DNA of 64,000 nt, from assembly GCF_002860325.1 (NCBI RefSeq), contig NZ_PKOJ01000001.1:1054001-1118000 (forward strand), written 5' to 3'. The translations under genes were made by a program, and so were the position numbers. The first letter of the stretch is position 1; each line of letters begins with the position of its first letter. The notes beneath the pieces were generated by a model, which did not search any database, was not told the DNA's origin, and saw only the letters and a list, made by a program, of their open reading frames with translations. This stretch comes from Neptunicoccus cionae (GTDB lineage: Bacteria > Pseudomonadota > Alphaproteobacteria > Rhodobacterales > Rhodobacteraceae). Below are positions 7,914 through 17,098 of this stretch, piece by piece.

Positions 7914-9863
7914 ATGGGTTCTGCGGTGTTTCTGCGTAAACTGGCAAAAGTGTTTTGCGTGTTGCTGTCGGCCCCAAGCGCCTTTGCCCAAACAGTTGAT
8001 CCGGCCACCAAAGACCTGCTGGCGGAATTTGACATTACCGTTACCGCTGGCGCGGCCGCAGGCTATGTGCCCGACGCCACCTGCGCTATGTGTCATTCCG
8101 ACAAAGCCGAAAGCTTTAAGCAGGTGGGGATGGGCAAAAGTTTTCACAAGCCCGGCCGCGCCACGGTGATCGAGGATTTTGAGAACAATCACTACTATCA
8201 CGCCCCGTCCGACCGTCATTACGAAATGGAATTGCGCGGCGAAGACTATTGGTTCATCCGCTATCAGATCGCGCCTGACGGGGTGCAGATCAACCGCTTT
8301 GAACAAAAGGTGGATTGGGTTCTGGGATCCGGCCATCACTCGCGGGTGTATCTGTATCGCACAAACGACGGGTTGATGTATCAGTTGCCGCTGGCATGGT
8401 ACACGCAAGACAGCAAATGGGCGATGGCACCAGGATTTGAATTTTTTGACCAGACGGGGGTGCTGCGTGAAGTGAAACGGCGCTGCATGGCCTGTCACAA
8501 TGCCTTTCCCGACGTGCCTGCTGGCAGCGATAACGAAGGCCAGCCAGATACCTTTCCTGTGGATCTGCCACAGGGGATCGGTTGCCAGCGCTGCCATGGG
8601 CCAGGAGCAAACCACGTGGCCATAGCCATTTCCGGTGAAGCAGAGCTGGATGAAATCCACGCCGCTATTGTTCAACCCGCAAAACTGCCCCGTGACCAGC
8701 TTTACAGCATTTGCTACGGCTGCCACATGCAACCAAGCGTGGCGATCCCGTCGCCCTTGCGCATGGGGCGCGGGATTTATTCTTTTCGACCTGGCGAATT
8801 GGTTTCCGATTATAAGGTATTTTTGGATATCGAGGATATGACCCGCGCCAAGCAGGACCGTTTTGACATCAACCACCATCCCTATCGGCTGGAACAAAGC
8901 GAATGTTTCCTTCAAAGCGAAGGGCAGCTTGGCTGTTTGAACTGTCATGACCCCCATGTGAAACTGCCTGCGGAACAACGGGCGGAACACTATCGCAACG
9001 CCTGTCTGTCCTGTCATGAAACCACTGCGGCAGGATTGCCTTTGTTGAGGGCAGCCGAAAAAAACCACCCTGCGCTGGGCGATAATCCCGATTGTACCAG
9101 TTGTCACATGCCCGAACGCCGTACGCAGGACGTGATCGAAGTCACCATGACTGATCACCGTATCCAGATTCCACGGCCCCAAGACGATCCGACTGCACGG
9201 ATCGCCAAGGAGCCTGCGGTCGTCGGGGGTGTTTCGATTTATGACAAAACCCTGAACCTGTCCCCCTCCGAAGCGCTGATCTACAAGACCATGGGAATTC
9301 TGGATTATACAGGGGGGCGAGACTCGGGTGCCTCGGATGCTTTGCGCCGCACATTGAACGCGCAATCCGTTCCACAGGCGACCCCATGGGCAAAGCTGTC
9401 TAAAAGCCTGTTACAACGGGATATGCCCGCGCAAGCCCTACAGGCAGGAGAGCGGGCGTTGCGATATAGCCCCAGCCATCCCCAAGTTCTGGGTCTCATG
9501 GGGGCGGCGCATACCAAGCTAGGGAATATCGACGCCGCGCAAAGTCTGTTCCGGCAAGTGGCTGACGGAGGGCCGGGGCAGGCGGACAAACGGTTCAATC
9601 TGGCGCTGCTCCTTGCCTATCTAAAGGATTATGACGGGGCTTTGGCACAGGCGCATCAGGCGCTTGAGGAACGGCACACACTTTGGCCTGCGTGGCGGCT
9701 GATTGGTGACTTGCAAAAAGAAAAAGGGGCGTTGGAGTCGTCTGCGCGGGCCTATAAAGAGGCGCTGGCGGTTGAACCCCGCGCCCCCCAGCTGCGCCAA
9801 AAGCTGGCTGAGGTGTTGCAGACACTTGGCCGCGGAGCCGAGGCGAAACGCTACCTTCCCTAA
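7914..9863 (+). CDS. Periplasmic seven-haem c-type cytochrome with C-terminal TPR domain
   Basis: A 649-residue secreted protein. The signal peptide is residues 1-25 (cleavage near AFA/QT). Seven CxxCH haem-binding motifs lie at about 57, 191, 224, 267, 341, 364 and 394: CAMCH, CMACH, CQRCH, CYGCH, CLNCH, CLSCH, CTSCH. Their arrangement recalls the cytochrome c-552/554 and doubled-CxxCH families. Residues from about 450 to 649 form tetratricopeptide repeats (for example ALQAGERALRYSPSHPQVLGLMG). It probably acts as an electron carrier or redox enzyme in the periplasm, with a protein-docking tail. It stands alone, 98 bases after rnpB, with no maturation or reductase genes nearby. The substrate is not evident. 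Confidence 0.82.
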   Translation: MGSAVFLRKLAKVFCVLLSAPSAFAQTVDPATKDLLAEFDITVTAGAAAGYVPDATCAMCHSDKAESFKQVGMGKSFHKPGRATVIEDFENNHYYHAPSDRHYEMELRGEDYWFIRYQIAPDGVQINRFEQKVDWVLGSGHHSRVYLYRTNDGLMYQLPLAWYTQDSKWAMAPGFEFFDQTGVLREVKRRCMACHNAFPDVPAGSDNEGQPDTFPVDLPQGIGCQRCHGPGANHVAIAISGEAELDEIHAAIVQPAKLPRDQLYSICYGCHMQPSVAIPSPLRMGRGIYSFRPGELVSDYKVFLDIEDMTRAKQDRFDINHHPYRLEQSECFLQSEGQLGCLNCHDPHVKLPAEQRAEHYRNACLSCHETTAAGLPLLRAAEKNHPALGDNPDCTSCHMPERRTQDVIEVTMTDHRIQIPRPQDDPTARIAKEPAVVGGVSIYDKTLNLSPSEALIYKTMGILDYTGGRDSGASDALRRTLNAQSVPQATPWAKLSKSLLQRDMPAQALQAGERALRYSPSHPQVLGLMGAAHTKLGNIDAAQSLFRQVADGGPGQADKRFNLALLLAYLKDYDGALAQAHQALEERHTLWPAWRLIGDLQKEKGALESSARAYKEALAVEPRAPQLRQKLAEVLQTLGRGAEAKRYLP

Positions 9864-10066
9864 GCACACACAGGATCTTCGTGGCAAATAGCGTGATTTG
9901 GGCGACCTGCTTTGGTGCCGATATGGCTATTATGGTACTTTATGGGACGAACTGACCTGCTCGCAATATATAGACGGGTAAATTCCAGATTCGGATCGAG
10001 AATCGCGTTTGCGAATCGAAAGATTTTCACAATATCTCTATGTTCTCAGTATGTTCTAAAGTGAAC

Positions 10067-10106
10067 TGTGGTGTCATGGGATCATATGGGAAAAAATTGG
10101 AACTTT
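10067..10106 (+). promoter_or_regulatory. MraZ operator: four 10-bp-phased TGGGA-like boxes
   Basis: Four pentamers recur exactly every ten bases: TGTGG at 10067, TGGGA at 10077, TGGGA at 10087 and TTGGA at 10097. MraZ is known to bind direct repeats of TGGG-type boxes with five-base spacers upstream of its own gene as a multimeric ring. The spacing and location, 424 bases before mraZ, fit an autoregulatory operator at the distal dcw promoter. A further isolated TGGGA occurs at 10138. Confidence 0.65.
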
Positions 10107-10109
10107 TCC

Positions 10110-10255
10110 CCCATACCAGATATAGTGGTGTAGTTGCTGGGAATTACTACTACGGCTAAAATCTCTCTCAATTTTGTCGATAATGTGGCGGTTTGGAGCT
10201 GTATTCTCTGGTTCCGACCAAGCGTTCCCACAAAAAGGGCTTGGTTTCCATAAAT
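10110..10255 (+). ncRNA. Candidate UpsM-like 5'-leader small RNA
   Basis: In Rhodobacter sphaeroides the mraZ leader yields an abundant small RNA, UpsM, by early termination and processing. Here the same place, just after the MraZ boxes, holds a short stem GTAGT/ACTAC (10130-10134/10146-10150) and a perfect 7-bp hairpin ACCAAGC/GCTTGGT (10217-10223/10239-10245) followed by a U-containing stretch that could end such an RNA. Boundaries are guesses and sequence homology was not tested. Confidence 0.35.
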
Positions 10256-10529
10256 TCCCATGTAATACCTAACTGCAAGATGAGGTTGGGAACGAAAAAG
10301 GGACATCAAGATCCCGCTAGACCAAACCAGGTTTCATACAGGCGCCCAGCTACATCGAACATGAGATCCGACGTGGAATGCGAGCAGACACCCCCCAAAG
10401 GTGGCACCACAGTCGGGCGGCCCATAATCGGGACGAGGGCGGCGGATCAAGCAGTGGCAGCAGCTTGGTTCGCCGTTATCATTTTAAGCCCCTGATTTTC
10501 TTGGGCAACGGACAGAAGGAGCGCCCTTC

Positions 10530-11033
10530 GTGGCACGACGGTTCAGAGGCGAGAGTGTCCATAAAGTGGACGCCAAGGGCAGGGTTTCGATCCCTGCGGC
10601 CTTTCGTCGTGTTCTGGAGGAAGGCGATCCGGATTGGGAAGAAGGTCAGAACCCCAATCTTGTTCTGGTCTACGGCGGCAAGGCCCGCAATTTTATCGAA
10701 GGCTACACAATGACCTCCATGGAGGAAGTGGACGACAAGATCGCTGCACTGCCCCGCGGGTCCAAGCGCCGTCGTGCGCTGGAGCATATGTTCTCTGGCC
10801 AGTCGGTGCAGATGAGCGTGGATGAAACAGGGCGTTTGGTACTGTCCCCGAAACTGCGCAGCAAGATCGGCATTTCCAATGAGGCGACGTTTGTTGCAAC
10901 AGGGGACACTTTCCAGATCTGGGAACCTTCTGCCTATGAAGAACACGCGGCAGCACTGGAAGACTGGATGGACGAAGAGGACGAGGATTTTGATCCTCTG
11001 ATCCTGTTGGATATGGAAACGGCAGAGGGGTAA
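10530..11033 (+). CDS. mraZ: Transcriptional regulator MraZ
   Basis: A 167-residue protein with two SpoVT/AbrB-like MraZ repeats. The first (residues 1-60) has [13 protein letters not shown] and the second (about 80-140) has [13 protein letters not shown], the two DxxGR signatures of the family. It is a ring-shaped DNA-binding repressor of the dcw cluster. The start is GTG at 10530, with AAGGAG at 10515-10520. An acidic C-terminal tail (about 25 residues) is present. First gene of the cluster; eight bases separate it from rsmH. Confidence 0.96.
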   Translation: MARRFRGESVHKVDAKGRVSIPAAFRRVLEEGDPDWEEGQNPNLVLVYGGKARNFIEGYTMTSMEEVDDKIAALPRGSKRRRALEHMFSGQSVQMSVDETGRLVLSPKLRSKIGISNEATFVATGDTFQIWEPSAYEEHAAALEDWMDEEDEDFDPLILLDMETAEG

Positions 11034-11041
11034 TCGCGGAA

Positions 11042-12040
11042 ATGCAACAGGACGAGCCTACTGCTTCCCCGCATATTCCCGTGTTGCTGACCCCTATTCT
11101 GAAAGCGGTCGCGCCAATGCAGGGGCGCTGGGTGGATGGCACCTTCGGGGCCGGGGGCTATACCCGTGCCTTTCTCGATGCCGGTGCTGAAGAGGTCTAT
11201 GCGATTGACCGCGATCCTGAAGTTTTCGAGCGGGCGGCAGCCTGGGCTGACACCTACGGTGACAGGTTGCATCTGGTAGACGGCACTTTCGGGGATATGG
11301 ACAGCCTTGTGCCCGCTGGAATGGACGGTGTCGTGCTTGATATCGGCGTCTCTTCCATGCAGATCGATCAGGCAGAGCGCGGCTTTTCCTTCCAGAAGGA
11401 CGGGCCTCTCGACATGCGGATGAGCCAGTCCGGAGAAACAGCCGCCGACGTGGTTAATGGTGCCTCCGAGGCAGAACTGGCCGATATATTCTTTCAATAC
11501 GGCGAGGAACGGGCCTCACGCCGGATCGCAAAGGCGGTTGTGGCTGCGCGCAAGACTGCGCCGATCAAAACCACCTTCCAGCTTGTGGATGTCATCGAAT
11601 CCACGCTGCCCAAAGGCAAGCCTGGTCAGGCCCATCCTGCGACCCGTACATTTCAGGCCCTGCGTATCGCGGTGAACGATGAATTGGGGCAACTGGTGCG
11701 CGGGCTTTATGCTGCCGAGTCGGTTCTGGCCGAGGGCGGTATTCTGGCTGTTGTGACCTTTCATTCCCTTGAAGACCGGATCGTAAAGCGGTTTCTGGCA
11801 GCACGCGGCGGGTTGAACCCCAAAGGTAACCGCTGGGCTCCGGAAGCTCAAACCGATGCGCCCCGTTTCGAAGTCATGGGACGCAAGGCAGTGACAGCCG
11901 ATAAGGACGAACTGGCGGCAAACCCCCGTTCCCGTTCTGCAAAACTGCGTTTGGCACGGCGCACCGATGCCCCTGTCGGGGATGTGGATTATGGCGGGCT
12001 GGGTTTGCCCCGATTAAGTTTGAAGAGTGTAAGTCAATGA
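11042..12040 (+). CDS. rsmH: 16S rRNA (cytosine(1402)-N4)-methyltransferase
   Basis: A 332-residue SAM-dependent methyltransferase (MraW) that modifies C1402 in the ribosomal decoding centre. The SAM-binding motif is [15 protein letters not shown] near residue 32, with AIDRDPEVF following; the family motifs [13 protein letters not shown] and [12 protein letters not shown] are in the C-terminal half. Normal length. It overlaps ftsL by four bases (ATGA), so translation is coupled. Confidence 0.96.
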   Translation: MQQDEPTASPHIPVLLTPILKAVAPMQGRWVDGTFGAGGYTRAFLDAGAEEVYAIDRDPEVFERAAAWADTYGDRLHLVDGTFGDMDSLVPAGMDGVVLDIGVSSMQIDQAERGFSFQKDGPLDMRMSQSGETAADVVNGASEAELADIFFQYGEERASRRIAKAVVAARKTAPIKTTFQLVDVIESTLPKGKPGQAHPATRTFQALRIAVNDELGQLVRGLYAAESVLAEGGILAVVTFHSLEDRIVKRFLAARGGLNPKGNRWAPEAQTDAPRFEVMGRKAVTADKDELAANPRSRSAKLRLARRTDAPVGDVDYGGLGLPRLSLKSVSQ

Positions 12041-12405
12041 AAACATTTCTCTATATGATCTGTTGTGGCGTGGTGATCAGCGTCGCTTATTGGGCCTACA
12101 AGGAAAACTACCGCACGCAGGCCAGTTTGCGCCGCGTGGCAGAGTTGCAGCGCCAGATTGCCCATGAGCGGGAGACAATTTCTGTGCTCAAGGCGGAATG
12201 GGCCTATCTGAACCGTCCCAACCGCCTGCGGGATCTGGTTGACCTGAACTTTGGTGAATTGGGGCTGGTACCCCTGATGCCCGAACATTTCGCCGAAGTC
12301 GAACTCGTGGCCTATCCGCAAGTTGAAATCGAGGCGAACGAACTGGTGAATCCGGTTTCCGTCAGCAGCGTGCCGACACCCGGACCGGACAAGGAATTCC
12401 CGTAA
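12037..12405 (+). CDS. ftsL: Cell division protein FtsL
   Basis: A 122-residue bitopic membrane protein: transmembrane helix at about residues 4-20 ([17 protein letters not shown]), then a coiled-coil heptad region ([24 protein letters not shown]) and the conserved [10 protein letters not shown] motif. In the periplasm it forms the FtsQLB complex that activates FtsWI. Although poorly conserved, position between rsmH and ftsI and this architecture identify it. It overlaps both neighbours (four bases with rsmH, one with ftsI). Confidence 0.9.
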   Translation: MKTFLYMICCGVVISVAYWAYKENYRTQASLRRVAELQRQIAHERETISVLKAEWAYLNRPNRLRDLVDLNFGELGLVPLMPEHFAEVELVAYPQVEIEANELVNPVSVSSVPTPGPDKEFP

Positions 12406-14186
12406 TGAGAACGCCGCTACGCCCGCTCGCCCGTGTTCTGGATGCCCGTGAAAAGGGTGAAGATCCCGATATGATCGAGGCCCACGAACGGGCCCTTCGT
12501 AACGTAAAAACCCAGATGAAAATGCGCCGCCGTGCGGAAAGCCGGTTGTTGATACTGGGTATCTTCTTCTTTGCAGCCTTCATGACTGTCGGCTTCCGGA
12601 TGGGCAGCCTGTCTGCCTCTCAACCGTCCGAACCTGTATCTGCAGCCTCCATCCCGCAGATCGCCAACCAGCGGGCAGATATCGTGGATCGCAACGGCGA
12701 GGTTCTGGCAACAAATCTGGCGACGACAGCACTTTATGCCCAGCCGCCCCTGATGGTTGACCCTGTCGAGGCCGCCAAAGGTCTGGTCAGCGTGTTTCCG
12801 GACCTTGATCTGGAACGTTTGACCAAAGACTTTACCGGCAAGCGCAAGTTCCTGTGGATCAAGAAGAAAATCAGTCCCGAACAGCAACAGGCTGTTCACG
12901 ATCTGGGCGAGCCGGGTCTGCTGTTCGGCCCGCGAGAGATGCGTTTGTACCCTAACGGCCGTCTTGCGGCCCATATCCTTGGCGGTGCGAGCTTTGGCAA
13001 GGAAGGTGTGAACGCCGCCGAGGTGATCGGTGTTGCCGGCGTGGAACGGTATTTTGACGAAACCCTCCGCGATCCGGCCCGTGAAGGGCAGCCGCTGGAG
13101 CTGTCAATCGACCTGACCGCCCAATCCGCCATGCGCGAAGTTCTCGCGGGCGGGATGAACCTGATGGGGGCCAAGGGCGCGGCGGCGATCCTGATGGACA
13201 TTCACACAGGGGAAATCCTGTCGATGGCGTCCTTGCCCGACTTTGATCCGAACGACCGGCCCCGCGTCCTGACGTCGGGTGACCAGTCCGACAGCCCGCT
13301 GTTCAACCGCGCCAGTCAGGGCGTCTACGAACTCGGCTCGACTTTCAAGATATTTGCCGCAGGGATCAGCCTTGAAAACGGGCTGGCCAATGAAAACACC
13401 ATGATTGATACCCGCGGCCCGCTGCGTTGGGGTAAGTTCAAGATCCGTGATTTCCACGACTATGGTAAAGAGCTGTCGGTCACTGATATTATCGTCAAAT
13501 CCTCCAACATCGGCACCGCACGGATGGCCATGGCAGCCGGGACTCAGGCGCAGCAGCAGATGCTGCAAAAGCTGGGTTTCTTTGATGTGGCGACGGTGGA
13601 ACTGCCAGAGGCACGCAATGCCAAACCCTTGCTGCCGCCACGCTGGTCGGAGCTGTCCACCATGACGATTTCCTACGGTCACGGTATCGCAGCAACCCCG
13701 CTGCATCTTGCCTCTGCTTATGCGGTGATGGGCAACGGCGGTTACAAGGTAACACCAACCCTGCTGAAACGGGACAGTATCCCTTCGGACCGCGAACAGA
13801 TTATTTCGGAAGAAACGTCTGCCAAGCTGGTGAAGATGCTGCGCGCCGTGGTGACACGGGGCACCGCCTCTTTCGGAGAGGTTAAGGGCTATGAAGTTGC
13901 TGGCAAGACCGGCAGTGCGGATAAACCCAAACCCGGTGGTGGCTATTACAAGAAAAAGGTGATTTCCACCTTCGCCAGCGTCTTTCCTGCAAGCGATCCG
14001 CAATACGTAATGGTGGTGACACTGGACGAACCTTCGATCAAGGCGCACGGCGAAGAACGCCGCACAGCGGGTTGGACCGTGGTGCCCGTTGCCGCAGAGC
14101 TGGTTGCGCGGATCATGCCGGTTCTGGGATTGCGCCCCAATGTTGCGTCTGCGGGAAATCTTCAATACACCGCGTCAGGAAACTGA
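12405..14186 (+). CDS. ftsI: Septal peptidoglycan transpeptidase FtsI (PBP3)
   Basis: A 593-residue class B penicillin-binding protein. A cytoplasmic basic N-terminus precedes one membrane anchor (LLILGIFFFAAFMTVGF, about 45-62). The pedestal domain begins with RADIVDRNGEVLATNL. The transpeptidase domain carries the SxxK motif GSTFK (about residue 310), SSN in VKSSNIGTARMA and KTG in VAGKTGSADKP. It crosslinks septal peptidoglycan with FtsW. Start overlaps the ftsL stop by one base. Ends 22 bases before murE. Confidence 0.97.
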   Translation: MRTPLRPLARVLDAREKGEDPDMIEAHERALRNVKTQMKMRRRAESRLLILGIFFFAAFMTVGFRMGSLSASQPSEPVSAASIPQIANQRADIVDRNGEVLATNLATTALYAQPPLMVDPVEAAKGLVSVFPDLDLERLTKDFTGKRKFLWIKKKISPEQQQAVHDLGEPGLLFGPREMRLYPNGRLAAHILGGASFGKEGVNAAEVIGVAGVERYFDETLRDPAREGQPLELSIDLTAQSAMREVLAGGMNLMGAKGAAAILMDIHTGEILSMASLPDFDPNDRPRVLTSGDQSDSPLFNRASQGVYELGSTFKIFAAGISLENGLANENTMIDTRGPLRWGKFKIRDFHDYGKELSVTDIIVKSSNIGTARMAMAAGTQAQQQMLQKLGFFDVATVELPEARNAKPLLPPRWSELSTMTISYGHGIAATPLHLASAYAVMGNGGYKVTPTLLKRDSIPSDREQIISEETSAKLVKMLRAVVTRGTASFGEVKGYEVAGKTGSADKPKPGGGYYKKKVISTFASVFPASDPQYVMVVTLDEPSIKAHGEERRTAGWTVVPVAAELVARIMPVLGLRPNVASAGNLQYTASGN

Positions 14187-14208
14187 CCCCGGACGAGGAG
14201 ACGCTGTC

Positions 14209-15690
14209 ATGACCATTATTACCCTGCAAAAACTGGGCCTGACAGCGAAACACGGCACAAAAACGGATGCGGACATCAGCGGCATTTGTGTGGACAGCCG
14301 TACCTGTAAAACAGGCGATTTGTTTGCCGCCATGCCCGGATCGGCGGTGCATGGCGGTGCCTTTGTTCAATACGCGCTGCGTATGGGAGCGGCTGCTATT
14401 CTGACCGACGCCGAAGGCTATGAAATCGCGCTGGCAGACGTCGGCGAAATTTCTATACCTGTTGTGGTTTCTGACGATCCGCGCCGCGCACTGGCGCTGG
14501 CAGCGGCCCGTTTTTATGGCGCACAGCCTGCAACCATGGTGGCAGTAACAGGGACCAACGGGAAGACTTCAGTCGCAAATTTTACCCGCCAGATATGGGA
14601 GCTTCTGGGCCTGCAAGGCGTGAATTTTGGCACAACAGGGGTAGAAGGGGCCTATACCGCCCCGATGAGCCACACCACGCCAGAGCCTGTAACCCTGCAC
14701 AAGCTGCTGAAAACCCTTGATAGTGAAGGCATTACCCATGCCGCTATGGAGGCGTCCAGCCACGGGCTGGATCAGCGCCGCCTTGACGGAGTCTGGCTGA
14801 CGGCCGCGGCATTTACCAATTTCACGCAGGACCATCTGGACTATCACGAGACATTCGAGGCTTATTTCAACGCCAAGGCCGGATTGTTCGCACGGGTACT
14901 TCCCCCCGAAGGCTCTGCTATCATCAATATTGACGATCCCAAGGGCGCGACCCTTGTGGATATGGCAACAGCGCGTGGACAGGATGTTGTAACCCTTGGC
15001 ACGGGGCAGGGGGACATGCAGATCCTGTCGGGGCGATTTGATGCCACCGGACAGGAAGTGCGGTTTTCTTGGAACGGCACGGTGCACACAGCGCGGTTAA
15101 ACCTGATCGGCGGGTTTCAGGCACAAAATGTTCTGACAGCGGCGGCCCTTGCCATTGCCTGCGGGGCCCAAAGCGCCGAAGTTTTCCGTTGTCTGCCGGA
15201 ACTGCAAACTGTTCCGGGCCGAATGCAACTGGCCGCAACACGGGCCAACGGCGCGTCGGTGTTTGTGGATTATGCCCATACACCGGATGCACTGAAAACC
15301 GCACTCCGCGCGTTGCGGCCCCACGTGCTCGGACGGTTGATCGTCGTCTTTGGCGCTGGCGGCGATCGTGATACCGCGAAACGGCCTTTGATGGGGGCAG
15401 CGGCGCGGGAAAATGCCGATGTTGTTTTTGTTACGGACGACAATCCACGCAGCGAAGATCCTGCCCTGATCCGGCGCATGGTGCTGGCAGAATGCCCTGA
15501 AGCCACAGAAATCGGCGACCGCGCTCATGCCATTCTTGCAGGCGTTGACGCGTTGCAACCGGGCGATGCCCTGCTGATTGCAGGCAAGGGCCATGAAACG
15601 GGACAGACCATCGGAGACGATGTGCTTCCCTTTGACGATGTAGAACAGGCCAGCGTAGCGGTTCACGCTCTGGACGGGTTGGGCGCATGA
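14209..15690 (+). CDS. murE: UDP-MurNAc-L-Ala-D-Glu:meso-diaminopimelate ligase
   Basis: A 493-residue Mur ligase adding meso-DAP to the growing UDP-muramyl peptide. The P-loop is VTGTNGKTSVANF, the central motif SSHGLDQRRLDG and the ADP-binding Asp motif NIDDPKGA. The substrate-defining DNPR is present in TDDNPRSEDPALI, which marks meso-DAP rather than lysine specificity. The start at 14209 has a GAGGAG site; the longer frame from 14089 overlaps ftsI and is rejected. It overlaps murF by four bases. Confidence 0.97.
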   Translation: MTIITLQKLGLTAKHGTKTDADISGICVDSRTCKTGDLFAAMPGSAVHGGAFVQYALRMGAAAILTDAEGYEIALADVGEISIPVVVSDDPRRALALAAARFYGAQPATMVAVTGTNGKTSVANFTRQIWELLGLQGVNFGTTGVEGAYTAPMSHTTPEPVTLHKLLKTLDSEGITHAAMEASSHGLDQRRLDGVWLTAAAFTNFTQDHLDYHETFEAYFNAKAGLFARVLPPEGSAIINIDDPKGATLVDMATARGQDVVTLGTGQGDMQILSGRFDATGQEVRFSWNGTVHTARLNLIGGFQAQNVLTAAALAIACGAQSAEVFRCLPELQTVPGRMQLAATRANGASVFVDYAHTPDALKTALRALRPHVLGRLIVVFGAGGDRDTAKRPLMGAAARENADVVFVTDDNPRSEDPALIRRMVLAECPEATEIGDRAHAILAGVDALQPGDALLIAGKGHETGQTIGDDVLPFDDVEQASVAVHALDGLGA

Positions 15691-17084
15691 AAAATCTATG
15701 GACAAGTCAGGATGCGGCCGCCGCGACGGGCGGGCAAACCAACTGCGATTGGGTTGCGAACGGTGTGTCGATTGATACGCGAGAGCTGGAACAGGGCGAC
15801 CTGTTTGTTGCCCTGAAAGACGTTCGCGACGGGCATGATTTTGTTGCGCAAGCGCTGCAAGCCGGTGCAGCAGCAGCGCTGGTGACCCATCGACCAAAGA
15901 ACGTACCGGAAGACGCGCCGCTGCTGGTTGTGCCGGATGTGCTGAAGGCCCTTGAAGCTTTGGGGCAGGCGGCGCGCGCCCGCACCGCTGCAAAAGTGAT
16001 CGGTGTAACAGGCTCGGTCGGCAAAACCGGCACCAAAGAGATGCTGCGTTCTGCCCTTGCCCCGCAGGGCAAGGTTCACGCTGCCGTGCGAAGCTTCAAC
16101 AATCATTGGGGCGTGCCGCTGACGCTGGCGCGGATGCCGCAGGACACGGATTTTGCCGTGATCGAGATCGGTATGAACCATCCGGGCGAAATCGGCCCGC
16201 TGTCCCGCATGGCGCAACTTGATGTGGCGGTCATCACCACCGTTGCGGCGGTTCACATGGCAGCGTTTGATAGCGTCGACCAGATTGCACAGGCAAAAGC
16301 CGAGATTTTTGAAGGGCTCGGTCCGCAGGGCGTGGCGGTTCTGAACGCAGACATTCCCACACTTCCGATCCTGCTTGATGCAGCCAAAGGCGTGCGCATG
16401 CGGTTGTTTGGCGAAACCGATCGGGCGGACCTCAGGCTGATTGCAGCCCGTACCACCGAAACAGTGACGACGGTAGAAGCGTTGCTCGACGGACAGGAAA
16501 TCCTGTTCAAACTCGGCGCGCCCGGCCACCATCTGGCGATGAACGCTTTGGCTGTGCTGGGGGCAGTGCAAGCCGTGGGCGCCGATCCTGCCCGATCCAT
16601 GCTGGCGCTGGCCCAGTGGCATGCGCCCAGCGGTCGTGGCCAGCGCTTCACCGTAACCCGCGGCGATACCGGCGGCGTGCTGGAACTGATCGACGAAAGC
16701 TATAATGCGAACCCCACATCTATGGCCGCAGCGTTAAGCGTACTGGCCGACAGCAAGCCTGAAGGCGGACGGCGGGTGGCAATGCTTGGTGATATGCTGG
16801 AACTGGGGCCGCAGGAAGAAGAGTTCCACAGCGGGCTGGCGGATCATCCCGCGGTTGAATCCGTTGACACGATCCATACCAGCGGCCCGCTTATGGCTGC
16901 CCTGCATAATGCCCTGCCGGATCGCAAACGCGGTCAGCATTTCGAGACGGCCGACCTTATGGCTGCACGGGTGAACAGGCTGCTGGATTCCGGCGACGTT
17001 GCTATGGTAAAGGGCTCGCTAGGGTCCAAAGTAGGGCAGGTTGTAACAGCGATCAAAGCGCTGGGCCAGACAGCAGAAAAATAA
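15687..17084 (+). CDS. murF: UDP-MurNAc-tripeptide:D-Ala-D-Ala ligase
   Basis: A 465-residue ATP-dependent Mur ligase adding D-Ala-D-Ala. The P-loop is GVTGSVGKTGTKEML near residue 112; RSFNNHWGVPLTLA and IGMNHPGEIGPLS are family signatures, and DESYNANPTSMAAAL lies in the C-terminal domain. Start overlaps murE (ATGA). Cytoplasmic, the last ligase before MraY, which follows after 14 bases. Confidence 0.97.
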   Translation: MKNLWTSQDAAAATGGQTNCDWVANGVSIDTRELEQGDLFVALKDVRDGHDFVAQALQAGAAAALVTHRPKNVPEDAPLLVVPDVLKALEALGQAARARTAAKVIGVTGSVGKTGTKEMLRSALAPQGKVHAAVRSFNNHWGVPLTLARMPQDTDFAVIEIGMNHPGEIGPLSRMAQLDVAVITTVAAVHMAAFDSVDQIAQAKAEIFEGLGPQGVAVLNADIPTLPILLDAAKGVRMRLFGETDRADLRLIAARTTETVTTVEALLDGQEILFKLGAPGHHLAMNALAVLGAVQAVGADPARSMLALAQWHAPSGRGQRFTVTRGDTGGVLELIDESYNANPTSMAAALSVLADSKPEGGRRVAMLGDMLELGPQEEEFHSGLADHPAVESVDTIHTSGPLMAALHNALPDRKRGQHFETADLMAARVNRLLDSGDVAMVKGSLGSKVGQVVTAIKALGQTAEK

Positions 17085-17098
17085 GGCGGTAGCGTTTA

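Larger units (their letters stand above)
9864..10529 (+). other. Long leader region of the dcw cluster
   Basis: 666 bases without a protein gene. The first 200 are AT-richer and presumably hold the dcw promoter. MraZ boxes lie at 10067-10106, followed by several small hairpins (see separate entries). The remaining 280 bases up to mraZ are transcribed leader with no obvious ORF. An uncommonly long mraZ leader is a known feature of Rhodobacter sphaeroides. Confidence 0.6.

Noticed and set aside
7767-9365. 532-codon open frame antisense to the multihaem cytochrome
   Set aside because: The sense strand encodes seven CxxCH motifs and a signal peptide; the antisense frame has no family features and ends inside rnpB.
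9950-10030. Repeated GAATCG strings and a weak GATTCG/CGAATC dyad in the dcw leader
   Set aside because: Only six base pairs over an 18-base loop in an AT-rich area; no supporting context.
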